A stretch of DNA of 64,000 nucleotides from UBA3839 sp963627995 (GTDB lineage Bacteria > Bacteroidota > Bacteroidia > Bacteroidales > Bacteroidaceae), in assembly GCA_963627995.1 (NCBI GenBank), contig CAVGCV010000003.1, forward strand, positions 62,001 to 126,000, written 5' to 3'. The translations under genes and the position numbers were made by a program. Under the pieces are notes generated by a model. It made no database searches and had not been told where the DNA came from. It was given only the letters and a program-made list of their open reading frames with translations. Below, in pieces: positions 52,728 to 60,610 of this stretch (position 1 is the stretch's first letter; each line of letters opens with the position of its first letter).

Positions 52728-53225
52728 TTATATCAGAGACACCGCTCTTTTGTAGTTAATCATTTTAACCGCCGTGATGGCGCATTCCTCGCCCTTGTTG
52801 CCCAATGCGCCGCCACTGCGTTCCTTGGCCTGCTCCAGGTTGTTGGTCGTAATCAGTCCGTAGACGACGGGAGTGTCCTGCGTCGCGTTCAGCTTTGCCA
52901 GCCCGTAGGTCGCACCCTCGCAGATGTAGTCGAAGTGGGGCGTGTCGCCACGGATGACGCAGCCGATGGCTATCACCGCGTCCACGTTCCGACGGGTCAT
53001 CTGGCTCGCCCCGAAGATGAGCTCGAAACTGCCGGGAACAGTGAGCACCGCGATGTCTTCCTCGCGCACGCCGCACTTCAGCAGCGTGTCGCGCGCGCCG
53101 TCCAGCAGGGGAGTCGTAATGTTGTCGTTCCATTCGCTCACCACGATGCCCACCCTCATGCCGCTTGCGTCGGGCAGGTCGTTGGCCATGTTGTCGGCGA
53201 TGTTCTTATGGAGAGAAGTTGACAT
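52728..53225 (-). CDS. ribH: 6,7-dimethyl-8-ribityllumazine synthase
   Basis: A 165-residue riboflavin-pathway enzyme that joins 5-amino-6-ribitylamino-uracil and 3,4-dihydroxy-2-butanone 4-phosphate. The substrate loops VVSEWND, PGSFELIFGA, IAIGCVIRGDTPHFDYICEGAT and VVYGLITTNNLEQAKERSGG are intact. The N-terminal 20 residues before GMRVGIVVSEW are longer than usual. No other riboflavin gene is nearby. Confidence 0.97.
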   Translation of the reverse strand: MSTSLHKNIADNMANDLPDASGMRVGIVVSEWNDNITTPLLDGARDTLLKCGVREEDIAVLTVPGSFELIFGASQMTRRNVDAVIAIGCVIRGDTPHFDYICEGATYGLAKLNATQDTPVVYGLITTNNLEQAKERSGGALGNKGEECAITAVKMINYKRAVSLI

Positions 53226-53260
53226 GGGAATCCGTTCAACGGTAACTTCGTTCGGCCTGC

Positions 53261-53938
53261 CTATTTCGTGGCGCGCTCGATGTACTTGTCCATGTCGGTA
53301 GCCAGCGAGGAGCGCACGTACTTCTCCTTGATTTCCTTGTACAGCTCCACGGCCTTATCGTTCTGATTGAGCGATTCGTACACTTTTGCGGCTTGGAACA
53401 GGCACTCGGGGCTGATGCCGTCGTTGCCGGCGAGCTTTGCGGCTTTCACCAGCATCTCGGCGCCCTTGCCCTTGTCGCCCTTCTCAACGTAAGTGTTGCC
53501 GAGCGCGGCGAGCGAAAGGGGGGATATGGTCTCGTCGTCCTGCTGCTTGAAGTCCTCGAACATCCTGATGGCCTCGTCCGCCTTGTTCGTGTTCACGTAG
53601 CACAGCGCGGCATAGAGCTTCGCGAGGTTGGCGGTCTTCGTGCCGCTGTATTCGTCGATGATTTTCAGGAAGCCCTTCTCGTTCGCGCCGTCTCCCTTCA
53701 GGGCTTGTTCGTACTGCTCGCGCGCAAATGCGTCCTGGCTCTTGGCGATGGCCGCAATGGCCTCCGTCTCCACGCCCTTCATGTGGTGCTGGTAGATGAA
53801 ATAGCCGGCGACGACTACCACCACGGCGACAATGGCGATGAGAATCGCCTTCAAGTGTTTTTCGATGAAATCTTCGGATTTGGTCAGTTGGATATCCAAG
53901 CCTATGGCGGAATCTTCCTTTTTGTGTGCTTTTGACAT
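53261..53938 (-). CDS. Membrane-anchored tetratricopeptide repeat protein
   Basis: A 225-residue protein with one N-terminal span (AILIAIVAVVVVVAGYFIY, about 32-50) and TPR-like helices beyond: ANLAKLYAALCYVNTNKADEAIRMFEDFK, LAALGNTYVEKGDKGKGAEML and CLFQAAKVYESLNQNDKAVELYKEIK. The layout matches the YfgM-like group of periplasmic TPR proteins, some of which work with chaperones. First gene of the ribH-tamB-nadE run. Confidence 0.88.
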   Translation of the reverse strand: MSKAHKKEDSAIGLDIQLTKSEDFIEKHLKAILIAIVAVVVVVAGYFIYQHHMKGVETEAIAAIAKSQDAFAREQYEQALKGDGANEKGFLKIIDEYSGTKTANLAKLYAALCYVNTNKADEAIRMFEDFKQQDDETISPLSLAALGNTYVEKGDKGKGAEMLVKAAKLAGNDGISPECLFQAAKVYESLNQNDKAVELYKEIKEKYVRSSLATDMDKYIERATK

Positions 53939-53979
53939 TGTTATTAAGTTTTGTGTGAATTTCAGCGCTAAATGTTCTG

Positions 53980-53987
53980 CAAATTTA
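53980..53987 (-). promoter_or_regulatory. -7 element of the TPR-ribH-tamB-nadE run
   Basis: TAAATTTG on the minus strand, 42 bases upstream of the ATG. The -33 position reads TTCA, a partial match. Confidence 0.55.
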
Positions 53988-54106
53988 GGGATTATTCCGC
54001 ACATGTTGAAACATTGGTGCGAAAAATAGGAGGCGGCGCACCCGCTGTCGTCGCGGACGTCGCTTCCCCTCGCGCCCGGGCGCGCGCTTCGCGGCGGCGG
54101 AGCGCG

Positions 54107-54307
54107 TCACTGCCGGTTTCGCCTGTCCTCCAGTTCCTTCTTCTTTCGCAGCGCGAAAAACAACGCGGCGATGATGACGGCATAGGCGATGACGAGCGGC
54201 AGGTTGCGAGTCCACGAATTCATGCGGACTCCGTCCCACACGTAGAACGCAATGCCCACGCAGAACAGCATGGCGGGCAGTCTTGCAGGATTTTTGAATG
54301 GTATCAT
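54107..54307 (-). CDS. Small membrane protein, two spans
   Basis: A 66-residue protein with two hydrophobic helices (ARLPAMLFCVGIAFYVWDGV and NLPLVIAYAVIIAALFFAL) and a basic C-terminal tail (RKKKELEDRRNRQ). The ATG at 54307 lies 72 bases downstream of a TACATTTG -7 element. Not recognised as a named family; small two-span proteins like this are common in Bacteroidota. Confidence 0.7.
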   Translation of the reverse strand: MIPFKNPARLPAMLFCVGIAFYVWDGVRMNSWTRNLPLVIAYAVIIAALFFALRKKKELEDRRNRQ

Positions 54308-54378
54308 GTCTTGGTTCTTGAGGCGGCGCCGGCGTGGCGCGGCAGCCGCTGCTGCGCCATAACGGCGCAACGAGCGTG

Positions 54379-54406
54379 CAAATGTAGCAATTATTCTTTA
54401 TCTTTG
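54379..54406. promoter_or_regulatory. Overlapping divergent -7 elements
   Basis: Minus strand TACATTTG (54386-54379) faces the small membrane protein gene, and plus strand TATCTTTG (54399-54406) faces the GHL10 gene. They are 12 bases apart, so the two transcription starts would compete for polymerase. Neither has a full TTTG -33. Confidence 0.6.
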
Positions 54407-54449
54407 CGCCTTGTTTCTTCCAAATGTTTAACGCACAACCCCGACGCCG

Positions 54450-56000
54450 ATGTCTGCCCGTGTCCTGAAAAAACTCTGCATCTCCATGCTCCTTCTGCTG
54501 CCGCCAGCACCCTCGTTCTGCCAAGGCGCGGCGGAATTCCCGCCATTCCACGACTCCTGCTCTCCCAAACGCGAGATACGCGCCGTGTGGCTCACCACGC
54601 TCATGGGGCTCGACTGGCCGAGCACCCGCGCAGCCGACACGGAGAGTGCGGAGCGGCAAAAGCAGGAGCTCGCCTCGATGCTTGACCGCCTCCAGGCCGC
54701 GAACATCAACACCGTGCTGTTCCAAACGCGCATACGCGGGTCGGTCGTCTATCCGTCGGACATCGAGCCGTGGGACGAGTGCCTTACCGGCGTGGCCGGG
54801 CGCGCGCCGGGCTACGACCCCCTGCGCTTTGCCATCGACGAGTGCCACAAGCGCGGCATGGAGCTGCACGCTTGGCTCGTCACCATTCCGCTCGGCGCGC
54901 AAGCCAAGCAGCGGGCTTTCGGACGGGCGTCCATCGTGAGGCGGCATCCCGAGCTCTGCAAGGCACATCGGGGGGAGACGTTCATGCGCCCGGAGGCCGA
55001 CGGCACGGCGGACTACGTGGCGCAGCTCTGCAAGGAAATCGTCGGCCGCTACGACGTGGACGGCATTTCGCTGGACTACATCCGCTATCCAGAGGGCAAC
55101 TATCCCTCCGCCGCCACCCCGGCGCAGCGGCGCGCCCACATCACGCGCATCGTGCGCAGGGTGCACGACGTTGTCAAGGCTGCCAAGCCGTGGGTGAAGC
55201 TGTCCAGCTCGCCCATCGGCAAGTACCGCGACCTGAGCCGCTACTCCGCGAAGGGATGGAGCAGCCTTGGCGCTGTTCATCAAGAAGCGCAGGAATGGCT
55301 GAAGGACGACTTGCAGGACGTGCTTTTCCCGATGATGTATTTTCGGGGCGACGACTTCTATCCGTTTCTTCACGACTGGCACGAGCACGCCCACGGCCAC
55401 GCAGTGGCCCCGGGGCTCGGCATCTACTTGCTCGACCCGCGCGAGGGACGCTGGACGCTGGCCGACGCAAGGGCGCAGATGTACGTGGCGCGCCGGCTTA
55501 ACATCGGGGGCATGGCGTTCTACCGTGCCAAGTTCCTGCTGGGCAACCGCGCGCTGTACGCCTCGGTGGCCGACGAGCTGTGTCCCTTCCCCGCGCTCGC
55601 GCCGCCCATCGGGCGTGGCGGCGCCATGGAGGAGCCCCAGCCGCCGTCCGACATCCGCCACACGCCGGGACGGCTCGCCTGGACGGGCGGACGGGCGGAC
55701 TCCCCGCTGCCGCCGGACACTGGCAACTACCTGCTCTACAACGTCTATGGCTCCAACACCTATCCCGTCGATACGGACGACGCGCGCAACCTGCTCGCGC
55801 CGAGGGTGCGGGGCGGGGGCTGCGTGCTCACGGGGCGGGCGACCTCCGTGCGCTACTATGCCGTGACGGCCATGGACCGCTTCGGCAACGAGAGCCGCGC
55901 GGCTCAGCAGAACCTGAGCGCCAGTTTCCCGGCGTCGAGCTGGACGCGCCACGCCCGTCCCTCGGTTGCCGGCAAAGAGGGGGAGGACAGCCTGCACTGA
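54450..56000 (+). CDS. Family 10-type glycosyl hydrolase-like protein (GHL10, DUF187)
   Basis: A 516-residue exported protein with signal peptide ending near SFCQ. The core is the GHL10 barrel: EIRAVWLTTLMGLDWPS, NINTVLFQTRIRGSVVYPSDIEPWDE, GMELHAWLVTIPLG, and DVDGISLDYIRYP. The family is thought to act on peptidoglycan-like or glycan substrates but has little direct evidence. A beta-sandwich C-terminal domain follows (about 400-490). The last 32 codons overlap the opposite-strand gene, so its C-terminus may be longer than the ancestral form. Confidence 0.88.
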   Translation: MSARVLKKLCISMLLLLPPAPSFCQGAAEFPPFHDSCSPKREIRAVWLTTLMGLDWPSTRAADTESAERQKQELASMLDRLQAANINTVLFQTRIRGSVVYPSDIEPWDECLTGVAGRAPGYDPLRFAIDECHKRGMELHAWLVTIPLGAQAKQRAFGRASIVRRHPELCKAHRGETFMRPEADGTADYVAQLCKEIVGRYDVDGISLDYIRYPEGNYPSAATPAQRRAHITRIVRRVHDVVKAAKPWVKLSSSPIGKYRDLSRYSAKGWSSLGAVHQEAQEWLKDDLQDVLFPMMYFRGDDFYPFLHDWHEHAHGHAVAPGLGIYLLDPREGRWTLADARAQMYVARRLNIGGMAFYRAKFLLGNRALYASVADELCPFPALAPPIGRGGAMEEPQPPSDIRHTPGRLAWTGGRADSPLPPDTGNYLLYNVYGSNTYPVDTDDARNLLAPRVRGGGCVLTGRATSVRYYAVTAMDRFGNESRAAQQNLSASFPASSWTRHARPSVAGKEGEDSLH

Positions 56001-57055
56001 CTGGCCGCCAGCAGGGCGTCGAGGCCGGGCCCTCCGCCTGCGCCGCCTTGAAGCCGGCGATGCAGCCGCAGGGCGACGATGCCCATGTTCATCCGCAGGT
56101 TGAGTTCCACGCAGGGATGCACCATGCGCCGCCCTGCGCAGTTGGCGACGAAAAGGTCGACGCCCACCGGCCCGCGGTAGCTGCCTCCGAGGCTCGCTTC
56201 CAGCAACTGCCGGTGGCAGTCGGCAATGCGCCGCAGCAACAGCAGGGATGCGCCCCCGTCGCCGCCGCCGTCCCCGGCCATCGCCCCGACAATGCGGTCG
56301 CGCAGCCTTTCCTGGCTCTCCACGAGGTTGTGGCCGTATTTCCCGTTTTCACCGGTGTGGAAAACGGAGTACCCCAAGAATGCGGCACGGCCGCCCTCCC
56401 GCACCTCGTATTCCAGCGCGAAGTCCAGCGCGCGGTCGTAATACCGGTCCATGGCCACGCCGCCCTGCCGCCGCAGCATGGCGGCGAGCCGGGCCGCGGT
56501 GGGCGCGTCGAGCGCGGTCGAAACGCAGTGGCCGCGTCCGCTGCTCGTCCACGGAAGTTTGAAGATGCGCGGCTCGCCGCCCCACGGCGCCACATCCCCG
56601 GCATGCTCGCAGAACCGCGCCTCGCGCCCCACGAGGCGCCCGCCCCATCCCTCGCCGTCGGCGCGGGCAATGAGCGCGTGCAGGTGGCGCGTGCCGAATG
56701 CGCGGCTCGCCCATGCGCGCCACGCGGCCAGCTGCGCGTCGGAGGGCATCAGCGAGGCCGGCACGCCGATTTCCGAAAACTTGGTTTTCACGCACCTGTC
56801 CCATCCCCATGGCGCGGGCACGAGGGGACGGCCGTCGCCGAACTCGCGCACGAGGGCGGCGTAGTCCGCGCGCCAGTCGGTCAGCACCACGTCGCCCGTC
56901 CGCGCGTAGCACGCGGGCAGCGCCGCCAGCTCGCGCTCCATGCGCCGAATCGGCTCCGGCAGGGAGAGGCGCGGCGTGTCGGCCGCCATGGCCATTTCGT
57001 GCGAGGGGTTGAAGACGAGCAGCCTCGGGCTACGTGCGGTGGTTTTTTCGGGCAA
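55904..57055 (-). CDS. ATP-grasp-like conserved protein of Bacteroidales
   Basis: About 383 residues. The LLVFNPSHEMAMAADT start matches a conserved Bacteroidales family of unknown role, and the late part has ATP-grasp features (FKLPWTSSGRGHC, VEVREGG-like strands, GPVGVDLFV, ELNLRMNMG with the Glu-x-Asn metal motif). It probably ligates an amine to a carboxylate using ATP. No ATG fits; a TTG at 57055 overlaps the lipid kinase stop by 26 bases, and a CTG at 57022 is the alternative. Its 3' end runs 97 bases into the convergent GHL10 gene. Confidence 0.75.
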   Translation of the reverse strand: MPEKTTARSPRLLVFNPSHEMAMAADTPRLSLPEPIRRMERELAALPACYARTGDVVLTDWRADYAALVREFGDGRPLVPAPWGWDRCVKTKFSEIGVPASLMPSDAQLAAWRAWASRAFGTRHLHALIARADGEGWGGRLVGREARFCEHAGDVAPWGGEPRIFKLPWTSSGRGHCVSTALDAPTAARLAAMLRRQGGVAMDRYYDRALDFALEYEVREGGRAAFLGYSVFHTGENGKYGHNLVESQERLRDRIVGAMAGDGGGDGGASLLLLRRIADCHRQLLEASLGGSYRGPVGVDLFVANCAGRRMVHPCVELNLRMNMGIVALRLHRRLQGGAGGGPGLDALLAASQCRLSSPSLPATEGRAWRVQLDAGKLALRFC

Positions 57056-58100
57056 GGCGGTTGAGGAGGTCGAGGTTGATTTTGCTGATGCGCTTGTTCG
57101 ACAGCGCCGTGTTCTGGAAAAGCTCTTCCGAGCGCGCGTACATGTTGCTGAAAAACTCCACCACCGCGTTCTGCACCGTTTCGCCGACATCCATGACGCC
57201 CTCCTCTGTGGGGCAAATGCACGAAAGCCCCCCCGAAACGATGGACACGTCGATTTGCGCGCCCGTTTCCGCCGGATTCCCGTCGTAGTGGATGACCCCC
57301 GCGCGCTCGCGCTTGATGCGGAGGTTGCGGCAGCGGAGTGTCTTGATCCGGCTGTTCTGCTCAATCGTCCCGTTCAGCAGTTGCAGCGCAATCTGCGGCG
57401 CTTCGAGCACGGTGAAGGGCTCGATGATGGTCACGTCCATCAGTCCGTCGTGCACCGACGCCTGCGGGGCTATGTACACGTTGTTGCCATACTGCGACGC
57501 GTTGGCGCAGGCTATCAGCACGGCCTGGTAGCGGGTGTGGCCGGCGCGCTCGTCCTCCACGTCGATTTCGTAGGTCTCGGCGTTGTAGCGCAGCGCGTTG
57601 TTCAGGATGTTTTCCAGGTAGGTGAGCGGCCCCCGGCGGCCGGCTTTGGCGAACTCCTGCGAGATGAACGCGTCGAAGCCCACCCCGCAGGTGCAGAAGA
57701 AGGGGTAGAGGTTCACCATCCCGTAGTCCATGCGCAGCGGACGGCCCTCGTTGAGCAGCCTGATGGCGCGGATGGCGTCGAGCGGAATGTGCAGGTGGCG
57801 CGCGAGCCCGTTGCCCGATCCGCACGGGATGATGGCCAGGTGGGTGTCCGTGTGCACGAGCGCGCGCGCGACCTCGTTCACCGTTCCGTCGCCACCGATG
57901 GCGCACACGATGTCCGCTCCGCCGTTGGCCGCTCCGCGGGCAATCTCCGTGGCATGTCCGATGAACTTGGTCGTCACAACGTCGTGGGCAAACTGTTCTT
58001 TGTCGAGCAGTTTGTCAATCTGGTTCAGAATCATTTTCTTTCCAGTCGTACCCGAGATGGGGTTCACGACAAAGACAATCCTTTTCTTGTCCACGGCCAA
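57030..58100 (-). CDS. Diacylglycerol kinase family lipid kinase
   Basis: A 356-residue soluble lipid kinase. The ATP-site GGDGT is at 69-73 in VCAIGGDGTVNEVA, with IIPCGSGNGLARHL and CGVGFDAFIS following. The family phosphorylates diacylglycerol or sphingoid bases; sphingolipid-making Bacteroidales have several. The first codon is TTG at 58100; GTG at 58094 is the alternative, and no ATG is available. A TATATTTG -7 element lies at 58119-58126. Confidence 0.9.
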   Translation of the reverse strand: MAVDKKRIVFVVNPISGTTGKKMILNQIDKLLDKEQFAHDVVTTKFIGHATEIARGAANGGADIVCAIGGDGTVNEVARALVHTDTHLAIIPCGSGNGLARHLHIPLDAIRAIRLLNEGRPLRMDYGMVNLYPFFCTCGVGFDAFISQEFAKAGRRGPLTYLENILNNALRYNAETYEIDVEDERAGHTRYQAVLIACANASQYGNNVYIAPQASVHDGLMDVTIIEPFTVLEAPQIALQLLNGTIEQNSRIKTLRCRNLRIKRERAGVIHYDGNPAETGAQIDVSIVSGGLSCICPTEEGVMDVGETVQNAVVEFFSNMYARSEELFQNTALSNKRISKINLDLLNRLARKNHRT

Positions 58101-58118
58101 TACTTATTGTTCGCGGTG

Positions 58119-58126
58119 CAAATATA
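58119..58126 (-). promoter_or_regulatory. -7 element of the lipid kinase gene
   Basis: TATATTTG on the minus strand, 19 bases before the start codon, so the leader would be very short. No TTTG at -33. Confidence 0.5.
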
Positions 58127-58198
58127 CAACAAATCTGCCGATTCGCCCCTTGGCGCGCAATGGTTTTGAAGCAAGTCCGCAACGGGGATGAAATCACG

Positions 58199-58292
58199 GC
58201 GCACTGGAAATTTATTTTGAGTGCGCCGGACGTTTTTTTCCGGTGCGCTCAAAATATTTTTTCGGTGCGCTCAAAATAAATTTTCAGCGCAC
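58199..58292. repeat. 22-base-period box array between divergent genes
   Basis: Boxes at 58199 GCGCAC, 58221, 58243 and 58265 GTGCGC and 58287 GCGCAC are exactly 22 apart, with linkers TGGAAATTTATTTTGA, CGGACGTTTTTTTCCG, TCAAAATATTTTTTCG and TCAAAATAAATTTTCA. The flanks AATCACG and CGTGATT extend it into an imperfect inverted repeat of about 110 bases (58192-58300). One more GC box, GCGCGC, is in register at 58309. It closely resembles the array at 11463-11574. Confidence 0.9.
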
Positions 58293-58426
58293 CGTGATTT
58301 TGGCGCGTGCGCGCGCGGGGCCGGGCGTCCTTGTGCCGCCCTGCCGGGAGCGCCGCGGCAAGGCTGGCTCCGCGCGGCGGGGCGGCCGAAACCGGCGCGG
58401 CGGCGGAATAAAGTTGTGCCGCGCCG

Positions 58427-58457
58427 CTTGGATATTGGCTGCTTATCGCTACCTTTG
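58427..58457 (+). promoter_or_regulatory. Promoter of the small beta-barrel gene
   Basis: CTTG (58427-58430), 19 bases, then TACCTTTG (58450-58457), 26 bases upstream of the ATG. Spacing is exact and only one base differs at -33. Confidence 0.68.
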
Positions 58458-58482
58458 TCGGACTAACAAACAATGAAGTGAC

Positions 58483-58965
58483 ATGAAGCGACTGTTATTG
58501 ACACTGGTGCTGCTGGGTGCGATTTCCGCCAGCTCGTACGCACAATTCGAGAAAGGAAAGAAATATGTTGGCTCGTCGTTCACGAGCGGCGGACTCTCGT
58601 ACAGCGACCGCGAGGACCTCGCCCTGGGCCTGAACGCGGAGGCGGGCTACATGATTGACGACGACTGGATGGTTCTGGGCGAGTGCGGCATCGACTATGC
58701 CAATTCGGACTTCCGCTCGCTCTACGTGGGCGCGAAGGGGCGCTACTACATAGAGCAGAACGGGCTGTTCCTCGGCGCGGGGCTGCGGCTGCTGCACGAG
58801 TTCAAGAACTACAACGACGTGCTGCTCACGCCGGAGGTCGGCTATTGCTTCTTCCTGAACCGCACCGTGACCGTCGAGCCCGCGCTCTACTACAACATCA
58901 GCCTCTCCGATTTCTCGCACAACTGCAAGTTCGGCCTGCGCGTCGGCATAGGCCTGTACTTCTGA
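58483..58965 (+). CDS. Small outer-membrane beta-barrel protein
   Basis: A 160-residue exported protein with a signal peptide ending at SSYAQ. The mature part is a series of short amphipathic strands ending in GLRVGIGLYF, whose terminal Phe is the usual outer-membrane insertion signal. It resembles the 8-strand porin-like family (OmpW/PF13568 type). No substrate can be inferred. Confidence 0.85.
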   Translation: MKRLLLTLVLLGAISASSYAQFEKGKKYVGSSFTSGGLSYSDREDLALGLNAEAGYMIDDDWMVLGECGIDYANSDFRSLYVGAKGRYYIEQNGLFLGAGLRLLHEFKNYNDVLLTPEVGYCFFLNRTVTVEPALYYNISLSDFSHNCKFGLRVGIGLYF

Positions 58966-58993
58966 CGGCGCGGACGGGGCCGCGCGAACATGA

Positions 58994-59034
58994 GGAAGCC
59001 TCCAGGCCAGCGTGCTGTGCCTGGAGGCTTCCTC
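58994..59034. terminator. Bidirectional terminator between the beta-barrel gene and uxaB
   Basis: A 15-base perfect stem AGGAAGCCTCCAGGC (58994-59008) with its complement at 59020-59034. It lies between two converging genes, 29 bases from each stop. Confidence 0.82.
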
Positions 59035-59062
59035 CGTTGTCGGGCGGCTGTCGGGACGCGCC

Positions 59063-60535
59063 CTACAGGATGTCTCTCAGCGCGTCGAGCATGCCCTTTT
59101 GCTGGATGAGCGCGAGGTCGGCTGCGAGCAGGTCGGACAGCCCCGGCACCGTTTCGTTCAGGTCTTCGCCCCAGATGTCTCGTGCCGCCAGCACGCCGGC
59201 GGCCACTTGGCGCGTGTCGCCCGTGGCCCACAGGCGTTGGAGCAGCCCGGTGATTTCGGGCGCGTCGTTCGGCTGTATCGGCGTGCCGTCGGCGCGCGTG
59301 CCTCCCTTGTAGTAGGTGACGATGGCGGCCAGTCCGAACACCAGCCCCTGCGGCAGGCTGCCCTTGCGCTCCAGGTAGGTCTTGACGCCGGGCAGGTCGC
59401 GCGCGCAGTACTTCGGGAATGAGTTTAGCATGATGCTGGTGACCTGGTGGTTCACGAACGGGTTGTTGAAGCGCTCCAGCACGTCGCTTGCGAACTGGCG
59501 CAGCTCGCCCGTCGGAAGGTTCAGCGTTTCCATCAGCTCGTCGTATTGCACCTTGTGGATGTATTTGGAGATGAGGGGATGGTTGCACGCGTCGCGCACG
59601 ATGTCCACGCCGCTGAGGAAGGCCACGGGCGAAAGCACCGTGTGCGGGCCGTTGAGCAGCGTTACCTTCCGCTCGTGGTAGGGCTTTTCGCTCGCCACGA
59701 CCAGGACGTTCAGATTTGCCTTTTCGGCGGGAAATTCGCGCTTAAGCCGGGCTATCGACATGTTGGCGGGCTTTTCGATCACCCACAGGTGGAAGAACTC
59801 GCCCTGCACCACGAAGTTGTCGATGTAGCTGATTTTTTTCTGGATTTTCGCGATGTCGTTGCGGGGAAAGCCCGAGACGATGCGGTCGACGAGGGTGGTG
59901 CACACGTAGCAGTATTTGGTGAACCATTCTTTGAACTTCGCGTACTTTTCCCCGAAATCGTCTTTCCACAGCTCGATGTACTGGTAGATGCACTCCTTGA
60001 GGTGGTGTCCGTTGAGGAAAATAAGCTCGCAGGGCATGATGATGACGCCTTTCGTCTTGTCGCCGTTGAAGGCGAGGAAGCGGCGGAACAGCAGCTGGGT
60101 GAGCTTGCCGGGGTAGCTCGATGCCGGTGCGTCGGTGAACTTGCAGGTGGGGTCGTAGGCTATGCCGGCCTCGGTGGTGTTGGAAATGATGAAGCGGATT
60201 TCGGGCTGCTCGGCCAGCGCTGCGAACGCTTGGTGCTGCGTGTAGGGGTTGAGCGCGCGGCTGATGCAGTCGATGCGCGTGATTTCCTCGCGCGCCTTGC
60301 CGCCGACGCGCCCCTGGATGTTCGTGTGGTACAGGCAGTCCTGACCGTTCAGTTGCTCCGCCATGCCCTCCTTGATGGGCTGCACGACAACGACGGATGC
60401 GTTGAAGTCGGTCGTGCGGTTCATGGCGTTGACAATCCAGTCGACGAAGCAGCGAAGGAAGTTTCCCTCTCCGAATTGGACGATTCGTTCCGGCGCGATG
60501 CTCTTTGGGGCGGTGCGCGCATTCAAAGTCTTCAT
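59063..60535 (-). CDS. uxaB: Tagaturonate reductase (altronate oxidoreductase)
   Basis: A 490-residue NADH-dependent polyol dehydrogenase that reduces tagaturonate to altronate, the second step of galacturonate catabolism after uxaC. The NAD-binding start VQFGEGNFLRCFVDWIV and ISNTTEAGIAYDP follow the UxaB pattern. FPRNDIAKIQKKI, FVVQGEFFHLWVIE, VTLLNGPHTVLSP and FLSGVDIVRDA complete the family set. A mannonate-type (UxuB) role is the less likely alternative. It lies 75 bases after the rhamnogalacturonan lyase gene on the same strand. Confidence 0.93.
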   Translation of the reverse strand: MKTLNARTAPKSIAPERIVQFGEGNFLRCFVDWIVNAMNRTTDFNASVVVVQPIKEGMAEQLNGQDCLYHTNIQGRVGGKAREEITRIDCISRALNPYTQHQAFAALAEQPEIRFIISNTTEAGIAYDPTCKFTDAPASSYPGKLTQLLFRRFLAFNGDKTKGVIIMPCELIFLNGHHLKECIYQYIELWKDDFGEKYAKFKEWFTKYCYVCTTLVDRIVSGFPRNDIAKIQKKISYIDNFVVQGEFFHLWVIEKPANMSIARLKREFPAEKANLNVLVVASEKPYHERKVTLLNGPHTVLSPVAFLSGVDIVRDACNHPLISKYIHKVQYDELMETLNLPTGELRQFASDVLERFNNPFVNHQVTSIMLNSFPKYCARDLPGVKTYLERKGSLPQGLVFGLAAIVTYYKGGTRADGTPIQPNDAPEITGLLQRLWATGDTRQVAAGVLAARDIWGEDLNETVPGLSDLLAADLALIQQKGMLDALRDIL

Positions 60536-60610
60536 GTTTAGTTAGTTTTTAGTCTGTTGGTATAATAAAGAAAGTGTGGGCGGGCTGTTGTCCCATGGCG
60601 CGGCGAACGC

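Noticed and set aside
54001..54106. 22-base array between the TPR and small membrane protein genes
   Set aside because: GC boxes at 54017, 54036, 54082 and 54102 are not in a 22-base register.
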